Source: Candidatus Scalindua sp. SCAELEC01
GTDB taxonomy: Bacteria > Planctomycetota > Brocadiia > Brocadiales > Scalinduaceae
Assembly (NCBI GenBank): GCA_004282745.1
Contig: SHMT01000001.1
Location: 62,001-126,000, forward strand
Direction: 5' to 3'
Length of the DNA stretch: 64,000 bases
Shown: positions 18,210 through 25,538 of the stretch, piece by piece
How positions within the stretch are numbered: the first letter of the stretch is position 1
Layout of the letters: each line of letters begins with the position of its first letter
Notes under the pieces: model-generated
The model's database searches: none
Seen by the model: the letters and a program-made list of their open reading frames with translations, nothing else
Told to the model about the DNA's origin: nothing
Made by a program: the position numbers and the translations under genes

Positions 18210-19511
18210 TTATTTCAATCGGTTAAAGACAGCGCGCTTTGCCAGCATGGTCTGCGATACACCCCTGGCGAACATGAGAAGTGTTAAGGCCAACCATAAG
18301 GCATGGTTTCCTAATAGTGTATGCAAAAGATAGTATGTCGGGAGAAAAAAGAGAAACGTGGAGATAAGCATTGTGTTTCTCATCGCCTTTGAAGCGGTAA
18401 TGCCTATATAGATTCCGTCCCAGATAAAGGGTATGGTATTAATAATGGGAGAGATAATTATCCATCCCAGAAAAGGGATCGCTGCCGTTATTACCTCTTG
18501 ATTATCGGTTATTATCTGAAGGAGCTCCCTTCCAAAGAGATAGAAAACGACTACGAACAGAATACTCAATCCCATTGCCCACTGGAAAGATCTTTTAATG
18601 GCATATCGAAAATTTCTCTCATCTTTGGCACCAAAATATTTACCAACAATTGATTCGGCAGCATTCGCAAAACCGTCAATCCCAAAAGCGATTACCATAA
18701 AAAGCTCGAGCAAGATAATATTTGCAGAACCTATTACTACTCCCTCTTTTGCAGATTGGACTTTAAAGAATGAGAAAACAAACATCAGGCAGAGGGTGCG
18801 TATAATGATGTCAGAATTTACCGCGAGAAATCTTTTCATCTTGTCAATATCGAGAAGGTGTGAACTGTTCCAAGAGGGGAGCATATGTCGGTAGTCCTTG
18901 TAAAAAAGGGCGAGAGCTATGATAAGACCACAGTACTGTGCAAGCAACGTGCCCAGTGCTACGCCATTAGACTTCATCCCCAAATCCTGTACAAACCAAA
19001 AACTGAAACCGATATTGAGCAGGTTTATGGTGATAGCAAGAAACATGGGGTATCGTGCATTTTGCATACCGAAAAACCAACCGGTAACGGCAAACAGGGA
19101 CATTGTTGCAGGTGCGGCAAGGATCCTGATAGCAAAGTAATCTCCTACATGTGATTTTACTTCAGGGGTTGTATCAATGATGCACAAACTTAATGTGAGA
19201 AGGGGGGTCTTGAGGGCAATCAAGATGAGGGACCCCGTTAAGGCAACCAACAATGCTCTCCCGAGAATTAAGAGACACTCTCGCTGGTCACGTTTCCCAT
19301 ATTCCTGTGCGGTAAAACCACTTGTTCCCATCCGTAAGAACCCAAAGCTCCAATAGATGAAGTTAAATATCATCACTCCAAAACCAATCGTAAGGATATA
19401 TTCTGCTGAATCAAGGTGCCCCATTAAGGCTACGTCAACGATGCTTAAAAGGGGGACAGAGAGGTTGCTGATGATGTTTGGGATTGCAAGTCTGAGAATT
19501 TCTCTGTTCAT
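18210..19511 (-). CDS. MATE family multidrug/sodium exporter (DinF-like)
   Basis: About 433 residues from the ATG at 19511; a TTG at 19532 would add 7. Twelve hydrophobic segments and the N-terminal pattern 'ILRLAIPNIISNL...VDVALMGHLDS' identify a MATE transporter of the DinF subgroup, which expels organic cations or other compounds using Na+ or H+. The substrate cannot be told from sequence. Convergent with phhB. Confidence 0.9.
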   Translation of the reverse strand: MNREILRLAIPNIISNLSVPLLSIVDVALMGHLDSAEYILTIGFGVMIFNFIYWSFGFLRMGTSGFTAQEYGKRDQRECLLILGRALLVALTGSLILIALKTPLLTLSLCIIDTTPEVKSHVGDYFAIRILAAPATMSLFAVTGWFFGMQNARYPMFLAITINLLNIGFSFWFVQDLGMKSNGVALGTLLAQYCGLIIALALFYKDYRHMLPSWNSSHLLDIDKMKRFLAVNSDIIIRTLCLMFVFSFFKVQSAKEGVVIGSANIILLELFMVIAFGIDGFANAAESIVGKYFGAKDERNFRYAIKRSFQWAMGLSILFVVVFYLFGRELLQIITDNQEVITAAIPFLGWIIISPIINTIPFIWDGIYIGITASKAMRNTMLISTFLFFLPTYYLLHTLLGNHALWLALTLLMFARGVSQTMLAKRAVFNRLK

Positions 19512-19742
19512 ATCTGCTTTGGAGCGGATCAAAAATAACCTGGTACTCTTATAGAGCCAGAATTTATCTGGTAGGCGATAATCTATAAGCGTTAGGCAAG
19601 TTACTCAATTCATGGAGTTACTTATATGGAAAATGCTTGAGCACTTTCTTTTTATTCCATTATACTCTTATCCTCTGCTTGGGGTTTAGAAAAAATAACT
19701 CGTTACATTTGCATCTTCTTTTATTTATTGTTTAGCCTTGAG

Positions 19743-19768
19743 TTCTAGGCCGTTGCTCCTGCCTAGAA
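19743..19768. terminator. Stem-loop downstream of pdaD
   Basis: TTCTAGGC, a 10-base spacer, then GCCTAGAA: a perfect 8 bp stem. It lies about 67 nt past the pdaD stop on the minus strand and could end that transcript, though a strong U tract is missing. Confidence 0.4.
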
Positions 19769-19789
19769 TCGAAGACCTGTATATTTAAA

Positions 19790-19819
19790 CTCAAACACAG
19801 GGTTTTCGTTCAGACACTA
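19790..19819. repeat. Palindromic-element end unit (solo)
   Basis: Nearly identical to the right end of the 45182-45330 element: 'CTCAAACACAGGG' then 'TTTTCGTTCAGACACTA'. Lies 16 nt beyond the pdaD stop (minus strand). Confidence 0.75.
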
Positions 19820-19834
19820 TTTATACACAATGAT

Positions 19835-20404
19835 TTAAAGAAGGAATACTGCAGCGGCAACCACCGTAGACCATAACCCCTCCTTATTACCTCTTGCTGA
19901 TTGGGTAGTGTTTCTTGTCTTAACGATTTTGCCACTCATGCGATAGATCTCTTTGCGTTCATCGTAGTTCTTTTCCGGATCAAATTCAATACCGAGTGTA
20001 CTGGCAAGCATGGTAGCGGCCAAGTCTTCCGCATAGTCACCAGATATTTCGTCTGTCTCTCCATGTGCGTGATGTTCGCTGAGATAACCGTAGTGGTTGG
20101 GTTCAGCAGGTATTGCTAGTCCCACGGATGCCGATATCATCCTGTTGGGCTCGTTTGTTGAGTTAAGGCTCATAACACAGAATACTATCTGCCCGGGGTT
20201 TAAGAGTTTAATCCCTTGAGCCTTTGATATAATCTTGCAGTTTGGTGGAAAGATACTGGAGACCCGGACCAGGTTACATTTCTCTATTCCTGCCTTTCGT
20301 AGTGCAAGTTCAAGTGACTGCAACTTTTCTTTATGTTTGCCGACACCGTTTGTGAAAAAAACTTTTTTTGGAATTAAATTTATGCCCTCTCTAATTTTTT
20401 GCAT
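19835..20404 (-). CDS. pdaD: Pyruvoyl-dependent arginine decarboxylase
   Basis: 189 residues. It makes agmatine from arginine, the first step of a polyamine route. The proenzyme cleaves itself between two serines to form the pyruvoyl group; the motif 'RVSSIFPP' places these at Ser49-Ser50. Further family blocks are 'GQIVFCVMS' and 'HAHGETDE'. It is of the archaeal PvlArgDC type, and bacterial copies are sporadic. It overlaps the upstream gene by 25 bp, so translation is probably coupled. Confidence 0.92.
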   Translation of the reverse strand: MQKIREGINLIPKKVFFTNGVGKHKEKLQSLELALRKAGIEKCNLVRVSSIFPPNCKIISKAQGIKLLNPGQIVFCVMSLNSTNEPNRMISASVGLAIPAEPNHYGYLSEHHAHGETDEISGDYAEDLAATMLASTLGIEFDPEKNYDERKEIYRMSGKIVKTRNTTQSARGNKEGLWSTVVAAAVFLL

Positions 20405-20688
20405 GCTTTTCTTTCTACCGATTCAACCTTGCCAGTGATCCTATTGGTTTGGCCTTTATGGTCATCTATTGTTATTGTTGTTAAAACGCGATCTGAGTTT
20501 TGCAATACACTTTTGTGGCACGTCTCAATGAGTTTGATTACCTTGTCCCACTCACCTTCTAAAATAGTACCCATCGCATGGAGTTTGTAGTTTAAGCCAC
20601 TTTCATCTACAATCTTTAAAATTTTGGCTATATGAGTACTTAAATTACTTCCTTCACCAATTGGTACAATAGTAAAATTAACTACCAT
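20380..20688 (-). CDS. MTH1187 / YkoF-type thiamine-binding family protein
   Basis: 102 residues, normal for the family (COG0011). The N-terminus '[19 protein letters not shown]' and '[17 protein letters not shown]' are its signatures. The family forms ferredoxin-like tetramers and some members bind thiamine or its precursors. AGGGAG precedes the ATG. It is translationally overlapped with pdaD, so the two genes form a small operon; a metabolic reason for that pairing is not clear. Confidence 0.88.
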   Translation of the reverse strand: MVVNFTIVPIGEGSNLSTHIAKILKIVDESGLNYKLHAMGTILEGEWDKVIKLIETCHKSVLQNSDRVLTTITIDDHKGQTNRITGKVESVERKACKKLERA

Positions 20689-20798
20689 GATATTCTCCCT
20701 GAGGAACAGATCAAAAATGACTTGCTATTTTCTCCTTCTCCCTTGAATGGTGACCCTGCCCGCCACTACTCTCCTTCCTTTTGCTGGCGAGAAACCGA

Positions 20799-20826
20799 TT
20801 GACTTTTCTCTGTATAAAGTTAGAAT
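20799..20826 (+). promoter_or_regulatory. Sigma-70-type promoter of tRNA-Leu
   Basis: TTGACT (20799-20804), 16 bp, TAGAAT (20821-20826), then 19 bases to the first base of the tRNA. Close to consensus at both boxes. Confidence 0.65.
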
Positions 20827-20845
20827 ACACTCCATTTCATACTGA

Positions 20846-20931
<86 letters not shown>

Positions 20932-20933
20932 TA

Positions 20934-21115
20934 TATACCCATCACAAATTGGTTTTAGGTTTTCGGAACCCGATTTCATATGAAACTTAGACTTTTCTCA
21001 ATCTCAAAATCCTCGACTTAGTATTACTAAGCCTCTGGTTTTGTTCAATCGAAAAATGAAAATTTCAAGTAAACTCCGGCCCAGAAAGTCCTAATACCAT
21101 TTTGCAATGGGTATA
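20934..21115. repeat. Palindromic element with 26 bp terminal inverted repeats
   Basis: Left end 20934-20959 and right end 21090-21115 are inverted repeats matching at 22 of 26 positions. The interior carries 'ATCCTCG', a perfect palindrome CTTAGTATTACTAAG and 'CCTCTGGT...TGTTCAATC', which is shared with the interior of the element at 33775-33997. It starts 2 nt after the tRNA. Confidence 0.75.
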
Positions 21116-21221
21116 GTCCCCTCTTTTTTATCAGATACTTACGACTTTTACAAGCCTAAAAATCCGGTAACCAGACCGTCACCGGAAGGGAATTTGAGAT
21201 TGTTGGATAATGGCTGGGATA

Positions 21222-21249
21222 TACTAAAACCAATATGAGATGAGTATAA
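21222..21249 (+). repeat. Family C upstream repeat, partial copy
   Basis: 'TAAAACCAATATGAGAT' followed by 'GAGTATAA' matches the 3' block of the copies at 13453 and 49700. It lies 50-75 bp upstream of mnmE. Confidence 0.5.
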
Positions 21250-21297
21250 GAGAAAATGTTTTTTCTCTATCTGGTCCGTTAGAGAGCTGTAATAAGA

Positions 21298-22617
21298 ATG
21301 AATAGAGAGACAATCGCTTCTATCGTCACGCCTATAGGGGAGGGGGGGATAGGTGTTGTACAGGTATCAGGGCCCCGTTCACGAGAGATAGTCAACACCG
21401 TTTTTAGAGGGAAGAGGAGCGTAGACCTGAGAACGGTACCATCGAGGACCCTTCATTACGGAAAGATATATATGCATGAGAGGGCCGTTGATGAAGTGAT
21501 CGTCAATACTCTACGAGAAGAGGATAGCTACACGGGTGAGGATTTAGTTGAGGTGAATTGCCATGGTGGTATTCAGGCGGTTAAAAAGACGCTTGAATGT
21601 ATGCTCTCTGCCGGGGCTCAGGAGGCTGATTGGGAAGCGCTTACGGAACGAGCGCGTATGAATGGAAAGATTGATCTCATACAAGCAGAGGCGTATGGAG
21701 AGATACCTCAAGCGAAGACAAGGTTGAGTGCCAAAGTCCTCGTTGACCAATATCATGGCGTACTCTCTTCTTTTATCAGAGGTCTTATTAAGAATATGGG
21801 GTATGGAAAGAGTGAACAGCAGCTTCCTCATATCCGTGAGAGATTGAGTGAAATACTAGAGACCGCAGCTTTTGGACGTGCGATTACCTCACCGAGAAGG
21901 CTGGTAATTGCTGGCAGGCCAAATGTGGGAAAATCGACGCTCATTAACGCTCTCTTAAAAGAGGAGAGGTCTATTGTTCATGGAGAACCCGGCACCACAC
22001 GTGATGCAATTGATGTCCTGGTCGAAGTTTCTGGCATCCCCTTTACCATTGTTGATACTGCCGGTATGAGAGAGACAATAGATACGGTAGAAAAACTTGG
22101 TGTCTCGGAAACCAGGAACCAATTAAGGGCGGCAGACACGATACTGTATCTGCTTGACAGTTCTATTCCCATTGAGAACGAAGATAGAGAATTGTTCGAA
22201 TCTATCATGGAGATATCTAGGGATTCTCAGAAATGCAGTGACTCCCGGAGAAATAGCGTCATTATCGTGGTAAATAAGATGGATCTGTCACAGAAATTAG
22301 ACACATCAGTTCTTGGGAGAGAACACGCTTTCCCCCTATGCAGGATAAGTGCCCTTCAATATCAAGGTTTTTCAGCACTTGAAGAGGCGTTAACGGGAGA
22401 GTTTTCGGAGTTCATACAATACACTCCTAAAAGAGCGATAATTTTTACCGGTCGTCAACAGAAACACCTATCGAGGGCCTTCGAAATATCAGAGAAGTGT
22501 GTGTGTTGCATACAGGAGAACAAAGGCTTGGGAAATGTTTCAAATTACGTGAGTGAAATAAAACGAGAGCTTCAACGGTGCATAGGAGAGTATCGTTTTT
22601 CGGATTTCTCTCCCTAG
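21298..22617 (+). CDS. mnmE: tRNA modification GTPase MnmE, C-terminus short
   Basis: 439 residues. With MnmG it installs the cmnm5 group on U34 of tRNAs. The N-terminal folate-binding domain ('IASIVTPIGEGGIGVVQVSG', 'YTGEDLVEVNCHGG') and the G domain ('GRPNVGKSTLINALL', 'GTTRD', 'DTAGMRET', 'NKMD') are present. The protein ends at 'RCIGEYRFSDFSP', so the last 20-25 residues with the catalytic 'FC(I/V)GK' motif are missing. None of the three downstream frames supplies it. The 'PGEFT.RAFLNG' block also diverges to 'ADWEALTERARMNG'. A repeat end unit starts 6 nt after the stop. Activity is therefore uncertain. Confidence 0.88.
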   Translation: MNRETIASIVTPIGEGGIGVVQVSGPRSREIVNTVFRGKRSVDLRTVPSRTLHYGKIYMHERAVDEVIVNTLREEDSYTGEDLVEVNCHGGIQAVKKTLECMLSAGAQEADWEALTERARMNGKIDLIQAEAYGEIPQAKTRLSAKVLVDQYHGVLSSFIRGLIKNMGYGKSEQQLPHIRERLSEILETAAFGRAITSPRRLVIAGRPNVGKSTLINALLKEERSIVHGEPGTTRDAIDVLVEVSGIPFTIVDTAGMRETIDTVEKLGVSETRNQLRAADTILYLLDSSIPIENEDRELFESIMEISRDSQKCSDSRRNSVIIVVNKMDLSQKLDTSVLGREHAFPLCRISALQYQGFSALEEALTGEFSEFIQYTPKRAIIFTGRQQKHLSRAFEISEKCVCCIQENKGLGNVSNYVSEIKRELQRCIGEYRFSDFSP

Positions 22618-22623
22618 TTTTCG

Positions 22624-22652
22624 TCAAACACCGGGTTTCCGTTCAGGTACCA
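22624..22652. repeat. Palindromic-element end unit (diverged)
   Basis: 'TCAAACACCGGGTTTCCG' plus 'TTCAGGTACCA' resembles the end unit at 19790 and 45300. It sits between the convergent mnmE and uracil-DNA glycosylase genes, 6 nt after the mnmE stop. Confidence 0.55.
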
Positions 22653-22653
22653 C

Positions 22654-23478
22654 CTAAGAGCTGTTGGATCCCGATTTTAGAAAGTCGCGGATCTTTTTCA
22701 TATCTTCCCAGGTCTTTCTCTTTTCACCGGGATTTCGCAGCAGGTATGCGGGATGGTAGGTAGCTACCAGCTTTGTCCCCCGAAATTCATGAAACTTTCC
22801 CCGCAATGCACCGATCGAGAGAGTTGAGTTGAGTAGTGCCTGTGCTGCAAATGTTCCGAGAGCACAAATGATCTTCGGGTGGATGAGGTCAATTTGCTGA
22901 AATAGATAGGGCTTACAGGAGATAATTTCATTGGGAGAGGGGTTTCTGTTCTCAGGTGGACGGCACTTTAATACGTTGGCGATATACACGTCGTCTCTCT
23001 TTAAGTCTATGGCTTCGATAATTTTGGTAAGGAGTTGTCCCGCTTTCCCTACGAATGGTTCACCTTTGATATCTTCATAGTAACCCGGAGCCTCACCAAC
23101 AAACATGAGGCCTGCTTTGGTTGATCCCGTTCCAAAAACAACGTTTGTCCTGCTCTCCGAAAGCCCGCATTGTGTGCACTGTTTTGCCTCTTCTTCTAAA
23201 CTCTTCAGCACAGAAACCTTATCTACCTGGGTATATTCAGCCTCTTCGATGCTCTCGTTTTTATTACTAGGAGTTGTCTGATTGGTCTGTTGTTTAGTGA
23301 GGACATTTTTATTAATTACAGGTTTCTGCACGTCGGAAGAAGAAACGGGAAAATGGCTTACGCCAAAGGTTCTCTCTAGGTCAACTTTGTGATAAAGGAT
23401 ATTGAGAAGTGATACGGTTTCCGAATTTATCTCTTCTCTTTTTGCGGATTGAAATGAGGAAGTTGTTTTCTTGCACAT
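22654..23478 (-). CDS. Type-4 (Fe-S) uracil-DNA glycosylase
   Basis: 274 residues. It removes uracil from DNA. Motif A 'GEAPG' (128-132), motif B 'HPAYLLR' near the C-terminus, and cluster cysteines at 101 and 104 ('CTQCGLSESR') plus 'NVLKCRPPENRNP' mark the family 4 enzymes with a 4Fe-4S cluster. The first 95 residues are a low-complexity extension of the type seen in proteins once labelled phage SPO1 DNA polymerase-related; it has no recognised fold. Confidence 0.9.
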   Translation of the reverse strand: MCKKTTSSFQSAKREEINSETVSLLNILYHKVDLERTFGVSHFPVSSSDVQKPVINKNVLTKQQTNQTTPSNKNESIEEAEYTQVDKVSVLKSLEEEAKQCTQCGLSESRTNVVFGTGSTKAGLMFVGEAPGYYEDIKGEPFVGKAGQLLTKIIEAIDLKRDDVYIANVLKCRPPENRNPSPNEIISCKPYLFQQIDLIHPKIICALGTFAAQALLNSTLSIGALRGKFHEFRGTKLVATYHPAYLLRNPGEKRKTWEDMKKIRDFLKSGSNSS

Positions 23479-23838
23479 GCAATCTTTATGTGAGTCTTCA
23501 CCTTAAAGGTTAATAAGTCAAATTGGTACACTGTTTTGTGCGTTAGCAGATACTCAGAATGACGTTATGCAATGGCATGGATGTTTTTGCCTGTCGGCCT
23601 ACAGGCCATTCGGACGAGGTTGCAGTCTTGACAGAGTTGTGCCAGCCCGACCCGTCCGAGCGGTTGCACGAACGTGATGGAAAGTATATCGGAATGGTGA
23701 TACTATGTCAAAAACTCTTTTTCCTTGAAATTATTATAAAGCCAATTAAAATAATGAGAAATTACGTGGTAGTTCTCAGTATTTTTTCACGCTGCTGGAT
23801 AAGATCGTGAAGACGGCAGTAAGTGGACTGATTATCAA
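23479..23838. other. Intergenic region upstream of thiS
   Basis: About 360 bp. It contains a repeat fragment (23591-23618) with a GGCCT-AC-AGGCC stem. No TPP riboswitch core (no CTGAGA block, no ACCTGATCTGG-type block) is seen, although thiS follows. Confidence 0.5.
23591..23618 (-). repeat. Fragment of the 33775-type palindromic element
   Basis: Read on the minus strand, 'CTCGTCCGAATGGCCTG' followed by 'TAGGCCGACAG' resembles 33813-33840 and 57305-57335. It includes a short perfect palindrome. Confidence 0.5.
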
Positions 23839-24039
23839 ATGCAAGTTACCGTGAATGATGAAAAAAGAGAGTGTTCTGATGGAACCTCCGTTGCCGAGCT
23901 GCTGGAAGACTTGGGAATTGATATGCGGTACGTTGCCGTTGAAAAGAATCGTCAAATAATTCCACGTACACAATTTAATGAGATAAAATTACAGGAGAGT
24001 GACACTTTAGAAGTTGTCACCTTCGTTGGTGGTGGGTGA
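23839..24039 (+). CDS. thiS: Sulfur carrier protein ThiS
   Basis: 66 residues, beta-grasp fold. The C-terminus 'VVTFVGGG' ends in the Gly-Gly that is adenylated and converted to a thiocarboxylate to donate sulfur for the thiazole of thiamine. Followed 3 nt later by thiG. Confidence 0.93.
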   Translation: MQVTVNDEKRECSDGTSVAELLEDLGIDMRYVAVEKNRQIIPRTQFNEIKLQESDTLEVVTFVGGG

Positions 24040-24042
24040 TAT

Positions 24043-24813
24043 ATGGAAGATTCAAGGCTCAAACTCGGTAAACACAGCTTTAACTCCAGACTATTTGTTG
24101 GTACCGGAAAATATCAGACGTTTTCGCTTATGAAAGAGGCTTTAGAAGCGAGTGGTACTGAGGTCGTTACGGTAGCAGTGAGACGGGCGAATATTGGCGG
24201 TAAGGCCGGAGAATCGCTACTCGATCATATAGACAGAGAAAAATATACTATCCTGCCGAACACCGCAGGCTGCTACTCATCTGATGAAGCGGTAAGGACC
24301 GCGCTCCTATCCAGGGAGTTGGGGATTTCCGACATGGTAAAACTGGAGGTCTTGGGAGATGAAAACACCCTTTTGCCCGATCCTATCGAAACGTTAAAGG
24401 CTACCGAAATATTGGTGAAAGAGGGGTTTACTCTGCTCGTTTACACATCGGATGATCCGATTGCAGCCAGAAGACTGGAAGAGGCAGGTGCAACGAGCGT
24501 TATGCCTGCAGGTTCTCCAATTGGGTCGGGGCAGGGAGTGTTAAATCCAAATAACATAAGGATTATTCTTGAGACCCTGACGGTACCTGTTATTATCGAT
24601 GCGGGTGTTGGTACAGCATCTGACGTGAGCATTGCCATGGAATTGGGATGTGAGGGGGTTTTATTAAATACCGGTATTGCTCAGGCAAAGGTGCCGGTGT
24701 CGATGGCAAAGGCTATGAAGTTGGCTTGCGAATCCGGGCGTTTGGCATATCTATCAGGCAGGATACCGAAAAAGTTGTATGCTAATGCCAGCAGTCCATT
24801 AAAAGACTTCTAA
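24043..24813 (+). CDS. thiG: Thiazole synthase ThiG
   Basis: 256 residues, TIM barrel. It joins DXP, dehydroglycine and the ThiS thiocarboxylate into thiazole phosphate. Family blocks: '[11 protein letters not shown]', 'VTVAVRR', 'LPNTAGC', '[11 protein letters not shown]' and '[10 protein letters not shown]' (here '[10 protein letters not shown]'). Length is normal. Other thiamine genes (thiH/thiO, thiF) are not in the window. Confidence 0.96.
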   Translation: MEDSRLKLGKHSFNSRLFVGTGKYQTFSLMKEALEASGTEVVTVAVRRANIGGKAGESLLDHIDREKYTILPNTAGCYSSDEAVRTALLSRELGISDMVKLEVLGDENTLLPDPIETLKATEILVKEGFTLLVYTSDDPIAARRLEEAGATSVMPAGSPIGSGQGVLNPNNIRIILETLTVPVIIDAGVGTASDVSIAMELGCEGVLLNTGIAQAKVPVSMAKAMKLACESGRLAYLSGRIPKKLYANASSPLKDF

Positions 24814-24909
24814 ATAATTGTTGTATTTTTGTGTGGTTAATTGGTACTATAACGGTCGCACAGTAAGAAAAAAACTTATTTTTTCAACCACGATTATCAC
24901 TATATTAAA

Positions 24910-25422
24910 ATGAGTCAAGCACTTGAAGCTAAAGTAGAACCAGAAACTGTTTTGGAATGGATAAAGAGGATTGGAAGCGATTCGTCATCAACTGTTCCCC
25001 TGCTACAGGCTGTTCAATCTGAATATGGATATTTGCCGAGGGCGGCGATGGATTTGATAGTGAAAAACTCCGACATAACCGGCAGGCAGGTTTACGGGGT
25101 TGCGACCTTTTACTCCCAATTTAGATTAAAGCCAGTCGGGCGACACATTATTAAAATATGCCATGGAACAGCCTGCCATGTTTCAGGCGCTGACCGGCTC
25201 AACACTTCTCTTCGGCATTTGTTAAATATTGACGATGAAGAGCAGGATACCGCTGAAAACGGCAGCTATACAATCGAACAGGTCGCCTGTATTGGATGCT
25301 GTAGTCAGGCGCCGGTGATGGTTATATCCGACGAGGTTTCAGGAAACCTTACCGGGGCTAATGCTCAGAGGGCATTGAAAAAGCATGCCAAAAAGAGCGA
25401 AGAGGTTGTCGCTAATCTGTAA
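24910..25422 (+). CDS. NuoE/HydC-type [2Fe-2S] subunit of a flavoprotein NAD(P)H complex
   Basis: 170 residues. Thioredoxin-like ferredoxin of the 24 kDa complex I type, with cluster cysteines in 'CHGTACHVSG' (residues about 83-92) and 'CIGCCSQAP' (about 128-136). It forms the electron-input module with the next gene. Since nuoA-D and nuoH-N are absent here and a GltD-containing subunit follows, this is not complex I but a soluble complex of the HydABC / Stn / NADP-reducing hydrogenase kind. Confidence 0.88.
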   Translation: MSQALEAKVEPETVLEWIKRIGSDSSSTVPLLQAVQSEYGYLPRAAMDLIVKNSDITGRQVYGVATFYSQFRLKPVGRHIIKICHGTACHVSGADRLNTSLRHLLNIDDEEQDTAENGSYTIEQVACIGCCSQAPVMVISDEVSGNLTGANAQRALKKHAKKSEEVVANL

Positions 25423-25538
25423 AAAGTGTTGATGGTAAGTTATATCTTAATCCATTTTGTCTGAGACGGTGTCGTAGTATTATCTGTCCTATCAGCAAAT
25501 GCTGGTGGTTTACCCAATTATTTATTGAAAGTTGAATA

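Larger units (their letters stand above)
19512..19834. other. Intergenic region between MATE gene and pdaD
   Basis: About 320 bp. Contains a perfect stem-loop (19743-19768) and a solo end-unit of the palindromic repeat family (19790-19819), 16 nt from the pdaD stop. The rest shows nothing I can name. Confidence 0.5.

Noticed and set aside
23479-23838. TPP riboswitch upstream of thiS
   Set aside because: Searched by eye for the conserved CTGAGA and ACCTGATC-type blocks; neither is present in this leader.
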